Assembly: GCA_016946835.1 (NCBI GenBank)
Contig: JACVTC010000139.1
Coordinates: 151,501-215,500 of the forward strand
DNA length: 64,000 bases
Source: Neocallimastix lanati (nom. inval.)
Taxonomy: Eukaryota; Neocallimastigomycota; Neocallimastigomycetes; Neocallimastigales; Neocallimastigaceae
Direction: 5' to 3'
Below, in pieces: positions 12,509-26,100 of the stretch. A model generated the notes under the pieces. The model had not been told where the DNA came from. It did not search any database and saw only the letters and a program-made list of their open reading frames with translations. Within the stretch, counting starts at the first letter, position 1. Every line of letters begins with the position of its first letter. Position numbers and translations under genes: made by a program.

Positions 12509-13116
12509 TTTTAATACTTAATTGAAAGAGGAATTCTAAAATTGAAGGATATAACTTAATATATATATTTCCAAAAAAATATATATATTTTTAATCTATT
12601 AATATATGAACATATTTCATTATACCAATCACATATTAATTGTATTGTACAACATTATGTACATTAATTAATTAATAAAATTTTTATTCATAGAAAATTA
12701 CAATTATAATTGAAAAATATTATTTATTTATTAATATGGGATTTTATATTAACTAATTATAAATTGCAAATATTTTATTGATATTTTGAAATTTCAAAAA
12801 TTAATTATTGCCATATGTAGAATTCTCACAAAAATTATTATTAATATTTTCATATATAAAATATTTATAATTATTAAAAAACAAAAAAAATTACAAAATC
12901 TTCTAATGTTATATATAAGTTTAATTAATATAGTTATTTAAAATAAATATATAATTATTACTAATAATTAATAATAAATATAAGAATCTTTTTATTTATT
13001 CATATAAAAGAAATTAAAATATGTTTTTTTTGAAATAGTTAATTTGTACTTTTGAAAAATAATTATAAGTAAATAAAATTCATTTATATTAAGGATTTGG
13101 GTATTTTAGTTCTTCC

Positions 13117-13151
<35 letters not shown>

Positions 13152-13434
13152 ATTATTAATTAAATTTTTAATATAAAATATTAAAATATAAATTATACAT
13201 GTATAGAATAATATAAAAAGATAATGAAAAAATCTTTATTTTATTTTTTTATGTATATATATTATTTAATAAAAAAAAAATTATATTAATTCTTTACATA
13301 AATAAAAAATTGTTTAATAAAAAAATTATATTAATTCTCTACACAAATAAAAAAAAAAAATACTAAAATTTTAAAAAGTTTTTTAAATTTTTAATATTAA
13401 AAATAGATTATTTTAATTCAGTATTTTCAAAAAA
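12509..13434. other. Divergent intergenic region, eS25 / flavin oxidoreductase
   Basis: Shared upstream region of two divergent host genes. It is very AT-rich, with a 31-nt poly(A) run at 13119-13149 that could exclude nucleosomes. No other gene was seen. Confidence 0.6.
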
Positions 13435-15001
<1,567 letters not shown>

Positions 15002-15154
15002 AATAAATATAAAAAATAAAAATAATTTTTTATATAATTGGTCCTGTTAATTTTGCTTTATTAAATATACTTATTTTAATTTAAAAATAATAAAAAATAA
15101 ATTTTAAAAAAGAAAAAAAGTTATTAAATCATATAATTAATAAAAAAAAAAAAA

Positions 15155-15161
15155 ATTATAA

Positions 15162-15216
<55 letters not shown>

Positions 15217-15218
15217 AT
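15155..15218 (+). repeat. (AAAT)n microsatellite
   Basis: About 15 units of AAAT downstream of the oxidoreductase gene. Confidence 0.9.
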
Positions 15219-16015
15219 ATGTTAAGAGAAAGATACACGTGAATATTATAGTGATATGCGGGACTTTTATGTGCAATAATTTATAATGTGATATTCTTTA
15301 TGTTGTAGCTGGTTTAATAAGTGTATTTGAGTTATTAATAATTTTTATTAATATTTATTTTATAATTACAATATTATTTCTACTAAAGAAAAACAAAAAC
15401 AAGAATAAGAGTTAATATTAATTATACTGTAAAGTATTAATAATATATAATTATTATAAATAAATATATATATATAAATATAATATATATATAAATAAAT
15501 AATAATATTTTAATATGAATAATATATAAATAATATAAACTATTATATTAATTATATATACTTTAATAATTATAAACTTTAATAATTTAAAATAAGAAGT
15601 ATAATTTAATATTTAAGAAATATATATAAGGAATATAAATAATATATACAAAATATAAATAATATAAAATATACATAATAATATAAAATATATAATAATA
15701 TAAATTATTATAAATAATAAGATATAAATTTAATATCTGAATATACAAATATTCAAATATACAAATATGTTGCTACACATATTTGTTTTATATCAGAAAC
15801 TTCCCTGCTAGAATTGAACTTAATTTCGCAAGAAATTAGTGAAATTAAATTTATAATAATTTAGATTAAAAATTTTATATTAATTTATATTAAATTTAAT
15901 AATAAAAAAAAATGAAATTTTTGAAAATTTTTATAATAAAATTTTAATAATAAAAAAATTTTTTTTTTTTTATATATAAAGAAATTAAAGATTTTTGAAA
16001 TTTCAATTTGAAATT
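15219..16015. other. AT-rich stretch, possible 3' LTR remains of E0
   Basis: No gene is seen. Reading the minus strand beyond the E0 stop, AGCAGGGAAG near 15810 resembles a polypurine tract and is soon followed by TGATATAAAAC, similar in style to the TGATAA starts of LTRs E2, E4 and E5. Without a matching 5' LTR this is only suggestive. Confidence 0.3.
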
Positions 16016-19000
16016 TCATTCATTAAAAGGTAATATATTTTTAATATGGACGTTTCTTTCCAATTTTGTACCGTCCATAGCATCCTGTAATTGAACTGTA
16101 TTCCAAGATATGTCCTTAATTATATATGGACCAAGGAAATACGGTTCAAGTTTAGTTCGTTGGTGATTTCTTATTTTTACTAAATCACCAATTTTAAAAT
16201 TTTTCTTATTTTCCATACTTTGTTGAGCTTGTCTTCGAGTTTTCCAATAATGGATTGTTCCAAGCATTTTTTTTGCTGCTTTTTCAACCCATTTAGCATG
16301 CTCAACGAACCTTTCCATTAATATTTCGTCCATAGTTCTACTATTATCTTCCAAAATTGAATTTCTTAAATTTATATCTATAGGTAGTAATTCCTTACGT
16401 CCATATAAAAGTTCAAAACTTGAATAACCCGTTACAGCAGATTTACTGGTTCTTAAAGCCCATAAAGCCAGCGGTAACAAAATATCCCAATGTTTGTTAT
16501 CATTCGAGAAATTTCTTAATTGCTTTCCTATTTCTCTATTTCTGTTTTCCACTAATCCATTTGATTCTGGATGATATGTACTAACAAAATGAACGTACAC
16601 ATCATATAGATCTAAAAATATTTTAGTATAATCAGCAGTAAACTGTACACCATTATCTGTAATAATTAGTTCTGGTATACCATGTCTACTAAAAACTTCT
16701 ACTAAGAAATTTGTTACGTCCTGTGAAGTAGTAGTACGAAGTGGTTTAGCTTCTACCCACTTTGTAAAATAATCTACGCAAACAATAATATATTTATTAC
16801 CTTGTTGTGTTTCTTTTAGGGGTCCAATAATATCTAAACCAACTCTAACAAAAGGAGCTTCTACAGGAGTTCCATATTTTTCTGTTGGTTTCGGCAATGG
16901 CTCAGAACGATTTAGTTGACATATTTTGCATAGCGAAATATATTTTTTTACATCTATTATTAAATTTTTCCAATAATACTTTTCTTTTATTCTTTCGTAA
17001 GTTTTCTGAATACCTTCATGACCCACTCTATGTTCTTTAGTAATAATTTTAATTTTTTCATAGGGATCATCAATAATTTTTCTTAATTTATTATCATCTC
17101 TAAAATATAATTTATTATCAATTTTAACTATTTTTTCGGTTAAAAATTTATACATAAATTCAGAAATGAATTTTTCGTTCTCCTTCTGGGTGAGAATGGA
17201 GCTATCAATAGGTGAATTATTAACAATGGAGGAATCAATGGAACTATTAGAATTGTTGACAGAAGTGAACAGAATATCGCTATTAAGAAGAGAATTAGAA
17301 CTAATACAAACATTAGTAACAGAGAAGTCTTTACGAACAACTCTAGACAATGCATCAGCAATCAAATTAGCTTTACCAGGGTGATAAACAATATCAACTT
17401 GAAGTTTACTAAATTTATCACACCAACGTTGATGTTTAAGAGTATTCGGCTCACAACTTTTAATAATAGAAACTAAAGGTTTGTGATCAGTATATAGAAT
17501 TGTTTTGAATGGATTACCTAAAATATAATGTTCGAATTGGACTAAGCAATAATAAGCAGTAGTGCCTTCAAGTTCAGTTGTAGTATAATTTTTCTCAGAT
17601 TTTTTTAAACTTCTACTAACAAAATAAATAGGGTGTTCAATATTATCATCATAAAGCTGTAAAAGAACACCACCAATACCATAACCACAAGCATCGGAAC
17701 GAATAATAAATGGAATATCAAATTTAGGGTAACAGAGGATAGGGGCACTGATTAAACAATTCTTTAATAATTGAAAGCTATTGTTTTGAGAATCAGTCCA
17801 AACAAATGGAGTATTCTTCCTTAACAAAGAACAAAGAGGTGCAGATTTAGCAGAGTAATTGTCAATGAAATTTCTATAATAACCAGTCATGCCTAGAAAA
17901 GAACGAAGTTCGGATACATTAGTAGGAGGTGTCATATTCATAATGGAAAGCGTTTTCTTATCTAGAGGAAGTAAACCATCAGTAGTAACTTTATGACCTA
18001 AAGCTTCAATTTCTGTTTGACAGAAATGACATTTTTCTATGTTTAATTTTAAATTATATTTTCTTAAAATATTAAAAACGTTGGAAAGATGAATTAGATG
18101 ATTTTCAAAACTATCGGAATAAATAATAATATCATCTAAGTATATTTGAACGCAATCATTAATTAAATCAAAGAAGATTCTATTCATTTCACGCTGGAAG
18201 GTAGCAGGCGCGTTAGTTAAACCAAAGGGCATAACTTTAAAATAGTAATTACCAAATTTTGTTGTAAAAGAAGTCTTTTCCATATCTTCAGCCCACATAG
18301 GAATTTGATGGTAACCACTAAATAAATCAATAGAAGAAAATATTTTTGCATCTTTCAAAGCATCAAAGATTTCACGAATTTTTGGGAGTGCATAGGCATC
18401 TTTAATAGTAATATCATTCAACTTCCTAAAATCAACACAAAGACGCCATTTACCATTTTTCTTTAAAACTAAAACAACAGGAGAAGCCCATGGAGAATGA
18501 GAAGGTTCAATTAACTTTTTCTCCAATAATTTACGAAGTTCTTCCTTTAAAGCATTAGATTGAACCTGAGAAATTTTATACGCCTTTTGTTTAATTGGCA
18601 TAGAGTTTTCTTCTAAAATAATATGATGAGGAAATAATTTAGAAGGTTCCAAATCATCAGAAGAAATGGCAATAATATCATCAAATTTTTTTAATAATCT
18701 ACAAAATTTTTTATAATCTTTTTTATTTTTAAATTTTAATTGATTAATAATAGAATTAATTACATCGTCTTTTTCTTTAGCACTAATATTAGAATTAGGT
18801 TCATTAGCATCAACAAATAAAGTAGCCTCAACAATATCAATTTTTGGTTCAGGAGAAACACATAATAAAGACTGAGAACGGAAGGTATTTATATCTTCTA
18901 TATTACTAATAGGTACTAATTTATCGTCCATATTCATATACGCAAGAACTTTATGAATTGTGTCAATAAGAATCCTGTTATCAGATTGTGTTTTAAGAGA

Positions 19001-19912
19001 AATAATTGCATCATAAAAAGGATCGTCTTTATCGGAAATTTTAAAATCAGTAATAAATTCAACAGAACCAAGTTTAACAGCTAAGCGAACAATATCATAA
19101 ACACGACTTATATCATCAACCATCGCTTGTCTAATTGTACTTTTATCATGGCCAATAATTTTATAATTTTTAACAAATTTATTTAAAATTTACATGATAT
19201 TAAATTTGCATTACTACACGCGTCTATAAAAATTGAAGCAGGATAGCCATTAATATATCCACGTACAACTGCAACATCATGTTCGTGTACAATATTATTA
19301 TTATTATTTAAATTATTAGCTATTTTACTATTATAATTAATATCACTATAATTTTCATTGTTACTACTATTATCGTTATTATTATAGTTATTATCTATAG
19401 TAGAATTAGCAGCATTAATGATATTTTCATTATTTTGCTTTGAATTCTTAATACCTTTAATTAATTCATCTTTAGAAATTTTTGAAATGTTAAGGAGTTG
19501 TCCAATTGTAATATTTGCTGGAATATTTAATAAATCTTCGCAAATATTATATTGCTCGCGGTTTCTCATCATCTGTATGGTAGGTTTTTGTTTCTTTTCT
19601 TTTTCCGTTAAATTTTTATTCTTCATTTTGTCCATATTATTAACATTATTAACTGTCTTCATATTATTAATTTTATTACTTGAATCATTATCATTAATTT
19701 TATTCTTAATTCTTTCTCTTTGCTGTGCGTTATTATGAACTTCATTTTTTTTATTTTTATTTTCATTATTATTATCAATTTTAATATTATTGTTAAGGAC
19801 TTTTTTATTTATTCTTCTCGTAGGTTTAATAATTCGTTTGTTATTTATAATATTATCAGTGGAATTATTATTTTGGATAGGATTACTAATATTATTTATT
19901 GTAACGGTTTAC
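16016..19912 (-). pseudogene. Ty3/Gypsy Pol, frameshifted and gag-less (element E0)
   Basis: Polyprotein with protease, RT, RNase H and integrase in Gypsy order. The 5' part (19912 to 19183) holds an Asn/Lys-rich start, the YNICEDLLNIPANITIGQLL block and the protease motif IDACSN. A 1-nt loss in a T run near 19185 shifts the frame, and the rest reads on from there to 16016. RT shows the usual VLKKNGKWRLCVDFRKLN and YLDDIIIYS. RNase H, the HHCC domain (HRVGHEG with CKICQ) and the integrase triad (GLDIIGP, TDNGVQF, PESNGLVENRNREIG) follow. Gag is missing: an in-frame stop precedes the first codons at ~19913. Closest relatives in the window are E3 and E4, but it is in opposite orientation and not part of their stack. 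Confidence 0.9.
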
Positions 19913-20318
19913 ACCCAATAGGTCTACACTAATAAGTAATTCGTTTTCTTAAAAAAAATTTGTTTTATTAATATTTTTTATTAAAATATAAAATTTATTA
20001 TTATTTTTTATTATTAATTAGTTATTGTAATATTTCGAATTACTTTTAACTAGTTAATAAAAGCACAAAGAAAAATTATTTTTTGTTGAGAAATTCACGC
20101 TTATTTATACTTTTTCGGAAAAACAGTTTCGGAAAAAGTTAATATTAACGAAAGTTCGAAAAATTAAGTTTTCTTTCTAGAAAATGAATCTTATAGAAAA
20201 ATGATAAAATAATCATTAAAATAGAACTTTCTAGTTTCATTTAGTTATATAATATTAACCAAAGAAACTCTAGAACTTTCTACAATAATTTAATTAATTA
20301 ACTAAAAATAATTTAGAT
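19913..20318. other. Possible LTR remnant of E0
   Basis: AT-rich, without an ORF. On the minus strand it has TATAAATAAGCG (20109-20098) and ends with TTGGGTGTAAACCG just before the E0 pol frame, which could be a U3/R/U5 plus primer site left after deletion of gag. No second copy was found to prove an LTR. Confidence 0.3.
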
Positions 20319-20392
20319 TGGGAAAGAGTGTGAGTCGAACCTAAGAAGTTCGACTTCATTGTCATGTTGTATTACCACCAGGCTACAATAAC
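20319..20392 (-). tRNA. tRNA-like Pol III gene, degenerate
   Basis: On the minus strand a 74-nt unit has an A box TAGCCTGGTGG (20385-20375) and a B box GGTTCGACTCA (20341-20331), spaced as in tRNA genes with TTCGA at the T-loop position. A TTTTT run at 20308-20304 can serve as terminator. The acceptor, anticodon and T stems do not pair well and no U33 is found, so no isotype is assigned; it is a tRNA pseudogene or a tRNA-derived gene. Its 5' end lies 10-13 bp from the site where the whole E1-E5 stack is inserted, the position expected for Ty3-type targeting. Confidence 0.42.
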
Positions 20393-20405
20393 AATTTCAC
20401 TAACT

Positions 20406-21253
20406 TGTTACGGTACAATTAAATAAAGAAAAATTAAACTATTTAAAGAAAATATTAAAGTAAAAAATATCATTAACAATTATAAATAAATAATAAAAAA
20501 TTGAATATTAAAATATTAGTTATAGAATATTATAAAGTTAAATAAAAATAATTAGATGTATTAAAAAATCATGTATTAATTATATTATTTAATATTGTAA
20601 AATTTTTATATAATATTTTAATAATTTAGAAAATTTAAGCTTATTATATTTTTATTACTATATTTTTATTATTAAATTTTTATTATTAAATTTTTATTAT
20701 TAATTTTTTTTATTTTTATTTTTAATCCAATCAAATAAATATTTTATTAGTATAAAAAAGAACAAAGTAACACAATACTTTTGTTCTCTCCCTTTTTTTC
20801 TTACGACTTTATTATTATATTATTTTTTTTAATATTTTCTAAAAGTTAAATAATAAATTAAATAGTTTAAAATAAATTAAAATTTATTAAATAGTTTTTC
20901 TAAATTTAATGTTTTAAAAGTGTTTAATTAATAGTTTTTTGTGTTTAGTGTATAATATTAAGATAAGTATAGTATAAAATTAGTTTAGTAATAGATTAGT
21001 TGTATTAAACATTTTTATAGAAATAGTAATAGATTTAGAGAAATTGTTTAGTTTAGATTAGAATAGTTTAGATTAAGATATTAGTTTAAGTTATTTTAAC
21101 TTAGTTTAGATTCTTTTAGATTAGGATAGTTTAGACTAAAATTAGAGTAGTTTATTAATTAATTTAGGTTTAGAATTAGAGAATAATATTTTAAATTTTT
21201 CCTTATTATTAGAATATATTATTTTATTAATAAAATCTTCAGATCTTGTACCA
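20406..21253 (+). repeat. 5' LTR of E1
   Basis: 848 bp, TGTTACGG to TTGTACCA, repeated at 27060-27907. It contains AGTATAAAAAAGAAC near 20750 as a TATA-like element. Confidence 0.93.
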
Positions 21254-21260
21254 TAAAATT

Positions 21261-21279
21261 TGGCGAGCTATGCAGGACC
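21261..21279 (+). other. Primer-binding site of E1
   Basis: TGGCGAGCTATGCAGGACC, 7 nt after the LTR. TGG pairs with a tRNA CCA end; the tRNA is not identified. It differs from the site shared by E2, E3 and E4. Confidence 0.65.
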
Positions 21280-21336
21280 TGAAGAGATAAAATAATATGA
21301 AAATAATAATTTGAGAAAATTTTAATAATTAATAAG

Positions 21337-21380
<44 letters not shown>

Positions 21381-21450
21381 AATTTAATCAATAAATAAAT
21401 AATAAATAAACAATTAAATAAATAGTAAGATAAATAAAATAAATAAATAA

Positions 21451-21488
<38 letters not shown>

Positions 21489-22147
21489 TTATTTTTACTT
21501 TTTTGAGAATATTAAAATCAAAAAGTATAATAATTCATATACAGTGTTTAAACCGTAAGAAAATTAATTAATAATAAGTTAGGGTGATTCCAATTTATTA
21601 TTAATTAAGGTTTTTAATCGATCTCGTGAGTGCGTGAATACGTCCCAAAGTAATAATTATACTCCCCACGGCACTTTCCGTAGTTTATCAACTATCCGAG
21701 TGTTGTCAGGGTTTTTGGACAAGATCGAGCACTGGAACAATAATGAACTTATATCACCGAAGGTATAAGGTTTTCTTTTTAGAATTATTATATTAATATA
21801 AAATAAAGTCGCGTCAACAATAAATAAATCGAAATATTCAGCAAAAATTTTTTCAGTTTATTAGCAATTAAAATTTCAATTCAGTAATAGTTTAATTTTT
21901 CAATATTTAGTTATTTCAAAATTTAGTTTAATTAAGATATAAAATTTTTTTTTAATCATTCATCCATCCATCAACTTAATAAAAATATACAATTAAAAGA
22001 ATATATTAATTCATCAATTTAATAAATAAAACAATTAATAATAGTAAAAATAATAAAAATAAATTTATATAAGACATTTATCTCCTCATTCATCCATCAA
22101 TTCATCAATTAAATATTAAAAGCATTAGATTTTTTTTTTTTATCAAA
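21280..22147 (+). other. Structured 5' leader of E1
   Basis: Untranslated leader before gag with two long A runs (about 21340-21377 and 21453-21484). TCGATCT (21618-21624) can pair with AGATCGA (21722-21728), closing a ~110-nt domain that contains ACGG/CCGT. A hairpin at 21748-21769 has stem CTTATA/TATAAG and loop TCACCGAAGG; the same loop with a covarying stem occurs in E4. A role in packaging or translation is inferred. Confidence 0.6.
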
Positions 22148-23143
22148 ATGAAAATTTTAGAATTGGAAAGGCTATTACCCAGACTTAACGAAAGCGCAAG
22201 GGATGTCGATTCATGGATCGATGAATTTTCAAGAATAATGGCACTGGCTGATATCACCAATCCAAGAAGCATTCTTACCTGGGCAATGGAGTGTGTAGAA
22301 GGAAAGTTGAGGGGCACTTTACAAGAACTACATACAATAGATGAGGAAGGTAATGAACATTTTCCATCAATGAGAGAAATAAAAGAAGCAATTGAAAATT
22401 CATTAGAAGTAACTCCACAAGAGAAATGTAAAAGACTACAACGAATGAAAATTCAAAGAGGAGAAAGCATAAAAAACTTTAATTGGAGATATAGGAAAAT
22501 TTATAACAGTCTACCAAAATTGTACCAAACATTTATAACAATAGAAGATTATGCTGATTCGATTATCTACCGTCCTTATGCTAGATCACAAGTAATAACA
22601 CAACGATGTATAGATCTTGAAGATGCTTTTGAAGAAGCAGAGTTAGCTGAAAGAGCTGAAGAAGGAGGAAATCTTAGAAATGAAACCGTGATGATGACAG
22701 TATTTAATTCTCAACCATTCTATTACCGAAGTAACACTCATCCATTTAAGCAATTCAATTCTCCAAGTTATAATTATAATTATAATGGAAGACAATTTTA
22801 CATTAAGAAAACTCCTCGAAATTATACAAATTATAATGAAAATAGAGAATTTACAACTAATAATTTTAATACTAAATTCAATTCTAAAAATGAAATTATG
22901 CAAAGTAATAATTTAGAAAATACCACACAAAATATTAAAGATAGTAAAATAAGAAATAACTTGGTAAATAATGAAATCAAACAAGCCAGAAATACATTTA
23001 ATTCTGAGAAATCCCATATTATTTGTTACCGTTGTGGACAACAAGGACACATTTATAAACTATGTCCTTATTCCTTTAAAGAATTTGCTAAACTAAGAAA
23101 TCAAAATAATACAATAAATTCAAACAATCATTTAAACTTCTAA
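22148..23143 (+). CDS. Gag of E1
   Basis: 331-residue Gag that assembles the virus-like particle. Residues ~1-180 form a Retrotrans_gag-type capsid region (WIDEFSRIMALADI, then KCKRLQRMKIQRGESIKNFNWRY, the conserved block before the capsid C-terminus). A basic Asn/Tyr-rich stretch follows, then a single CCHC knuckle at residues 293-306 (CYRCGQQGHIYKLC) for RNA binding. It starts at ATG 22148 after a T run, with no in-frame upstream ATG. It ends at TAA 23141-23143, inside the frameshift cassette, and pol continues in the -1 frame. Confidence 0.92.
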   Translation: MKILELERLLPRLNESARDVDSWIDEFSRIMALADITNPRSILTWAMECVEGKLRGTLQELHTIDEEGNEHFPSMREIKEAIENSLEVTPQEKCKRLQRMKIQRGESIKNFNWRYRKIYNSLPKLYQTFITIEDYADSIIYRPYARSQVITQRCIDLEDAFEEAELAERAEEGGNLRNETVMMTVFNSQPFYYRSNTHPFKQFNSPSYNYNYNGRQFYIKKTPRNYTNYNENREFTTNNFNTKFNSKNEIMQSNNLENTTQNIKDSKIRNNLVNNEIKQARNTFNSEKSHIICYRCGQQGHIYKLCPYSFKEFAKLRNQNNTINSNNHLNF

Positions 23144-23163
23144 ACGGGAGAAGGGAAACTCCC
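23131..23163 (+). promoter_or_regulatory. -1 ribosomal frameshift signal of E1
   Basis: T TTA AAC at 23131-23137 in the gag frame, an 8-nt spacer containing the gag stop, stem GGGAG (23146-23150) / CTCCC (23159-23163), and an 8-nt loop. Pol is open in the -1 frame from 23110 onward. Confidence 0.85.
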
Positions 23164-26100
23164 AGTAATCAAACCAATGATGAAATAGTAGCTACTGCAG
23201 TTAGAAGAAAAGGAAAACAAGTTTTTGAAAAACCATATTCAAGAGATAAAAGAAAACAAAATGAAAATAAAGTAAATGATAATATTTCTAATTCTAATAA
23301 TATCATACAAGAAGATAATGAAGATATAGAAATTGAAACCAACGAAATAAATACAATATCTAACACTCCTATAAATGAAACCGAAAGACTTGAGGAGATT
23401 GATGTGTCAGTTATTGCGCAACCCTCAATCAACAAAGCTAAACGAAATTCAAAGAAACAAAAAGAAAAAGAAATATTAGAAAGCACTAAGAATCTCGAGG
23501 TTAGTTCTAATAAAGAATCTAGAGTTAAACTTCCAAGTGTAGAATTAGAAGAGAAGAAAGTTAAAACCAACAATCCCAATAAACAAATAACCATTATGGA
23601 AGGTCAATCAAAATATGATATTTGTAAAGACATAAGTACTAGGTTTGCTAATATTACATTACCTCAATTATTGGATGTTAGTCCTAAACTCCGTGCTGAT
23701 ATTGTAAAGGCCTTAAAATTAAAAACTACAGAAACAATTAAAGAGACTCCTGAAGAAGTTGTATTATCTGCTATACGTAGGGAAGATGTTGCTACAGTTG
23801 AATGTTTAATTAATGGAGTCCAAGGTATTGCATTTTTAGATACAGGCGCAAGCATTAATATTATTACTAGACAATTTTTAAACAAGTTAGGAGATGTAAA
23901 ACCAATTGGATTTGTTAAAAATAATATTGTTCAATTATTATCTAAAGAGAATGTTAATACTGAAATCTACTTGCTAAAAGTTCAACTTGGAGATTTAGCT
24001 ATTCATGATATATTCCGAGTTATAGATAATCACCAAAACCTATTTGATGTTTTAATTAGCTATAAAACACTTAAAGAAAATAATTTATTTATTAATCCTA
24101 TTAATAATAATTTGTGCATAATGAAAGAAAATAACAAATGGATGTGTGTCAAAAATCTTTGCAAAGAAGAGAAAGGAAATGTTATTAGTGATGATGAAGA
24201 TGCTGAATCAATAATTATATATGATAAAACAAATTCTGATATTAATAATAATTCCTATCTTTATTGCTTTGTTAATGAAATTGATAATATTAATAATAAC
24301 TTAACAATAACTCAAAATAAAATAGAAGACTCTAAAACAATAACTAAAGAAGTAGATATCATTAATGAAAATGGTGTTTTTGAAAAAGATCAACTCCTGC
24401 AAAATATACTTAAAGGAATTCCAAAAAAGCTAAGAAATGAAGTAAAAAAGTTATTTGATGAATATAATACTATTCTTGCCACAAAAATTGATGAGTTAAA
24501 ACCAACTAAATTGTTACCTCATAGTATTCAACTCGAGCCTAACGCTAAACCGATTAAACAGAGATGTTATCGACTTTCTAAAGTTCAAGCATTAGCTCTT
24601 AAAAAGGAATTAGAAAAACTTATAAAAAATAAACTAATTGAACCATCACACTCCCCTTGGTCTTCTCCCGTTATTTTAGTGCCTAAGAAAAATAAACAGT
24701 GGAGAATATGTATAGATTTTCGAAAACTAAACAACCTTACTATTAAAGATGCATATTCGTTACCGCTTATAGATGAAATTTTATTTTCTATCGGGAAAAA
24801 AGTTAAAGTTTTTACTACGATTGATTTATTTTCGGGATTTCATCAGATCCCTATGAACAAAGAAGATATTCCTAAAACTAGCTTTGCTACAATGTATGGT
24901 AACTATCAATTCTTAGTTATGCCCTTTGGTTTATGCAATGCCCCAGGTACTTTTCAAAGGGAAATGAATAGAATATTCTTTCCTCTTATTGGAGTATGCA
25001 TGTTTGTTTATATCGATGATCTAGTTATATTTTCACCCTCCTTTGAACAACATATTATAGATATTAAGAAAGTGTTTGATATTATCAAAGAAAATGGATT
25101 AAAAATTAACTTAGAAAAATGTCATTTTTTTAAAATAAAAGTCGAATTGTTAGGACATACTTTATCAATTAATGGTATTTCCCCTATTCAAGCTAAAGTT
25201 CAAGTCATATTAGAATGGATACCACCAAAAAATGTTACACAATTACAATCTTTCCTTGGTGCAGTGGGTTATTACCGTAAATTTATTCTTAACTTCGCTA
25301 ATATAGCAAAACCATTATTTAAACTTGTTAAAAAAGGTGTAAAGTTCGTCTGGGGTAAAGAACAAGAAGAAAGCTTTAATGAGTTGAAACTAAAATTAGC
25401 ATCTGCTCCTATTCTTGTTATGCCTGACTTTGAAAAACAATTTATAATCAGAACGGATGCCTCTTTCGATGGTATTGGAGGTGTTTTACTTCAGAAAGAT
25501 GAGAATGGTATTGAAAAGCCAATTCACTTCGTAAGTCGCTCTTTAAAACCGGCGGAAAAGAATTATTCAATAACTGATCTTGAAGGAACTGCCGCGACTT
25601 ACTGCGTTCAAAAATTTAAATCTTATATTTCTGGAAATAAAAATGAAACTCTTTTATTCACCGATCATAAACCTTTAGTTGGACTTTTCAAAAATAAAGA
25701 AACTAACAATTCTAGACAAACTCGATGGGTATTACTTCTATCAATGCTAAAAGTTAAAGTCTTATATGAACCTGGAAAGAAAAATGTCATCGCTGATGCA
25801 CTTTCTAGATTATCAACAAAAGAAAATACAATATTAACAACTGTTACTGAAGAGATAAATGAAAATAATCCGTATAACTTACTTACAAAATTTAAAGATA
25901 AATTTACAATAATTAATAACGAAGAATATTATAAAGACCATGGAAAACTTAGAAAAGTTATAAAAAATCAAAACGAAAAAATTGATTTAATACTAAAAGC
26001 TCACAAAGTTGGTCACGAAGGAGTATTTAAAACTTACAATAGACTTAAACGTGACTACTATTGGATCAACATGATACTTGACGTTAAATACATTGTCAGA

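Noticed and set aside
15219-16015. A full 3' LTR for E0
   Set aside because: Only a purine tract and a TGATAT start are suggestive; no matching 5' copy exists in the window.
20319-20392. A functional tRNA with assignable anticodon
   Set aside because: A box, B box and terminator fit, but acceptor and anticodon stems do not pair and the loop lacks U33; kept only as a tRNA-like unit.
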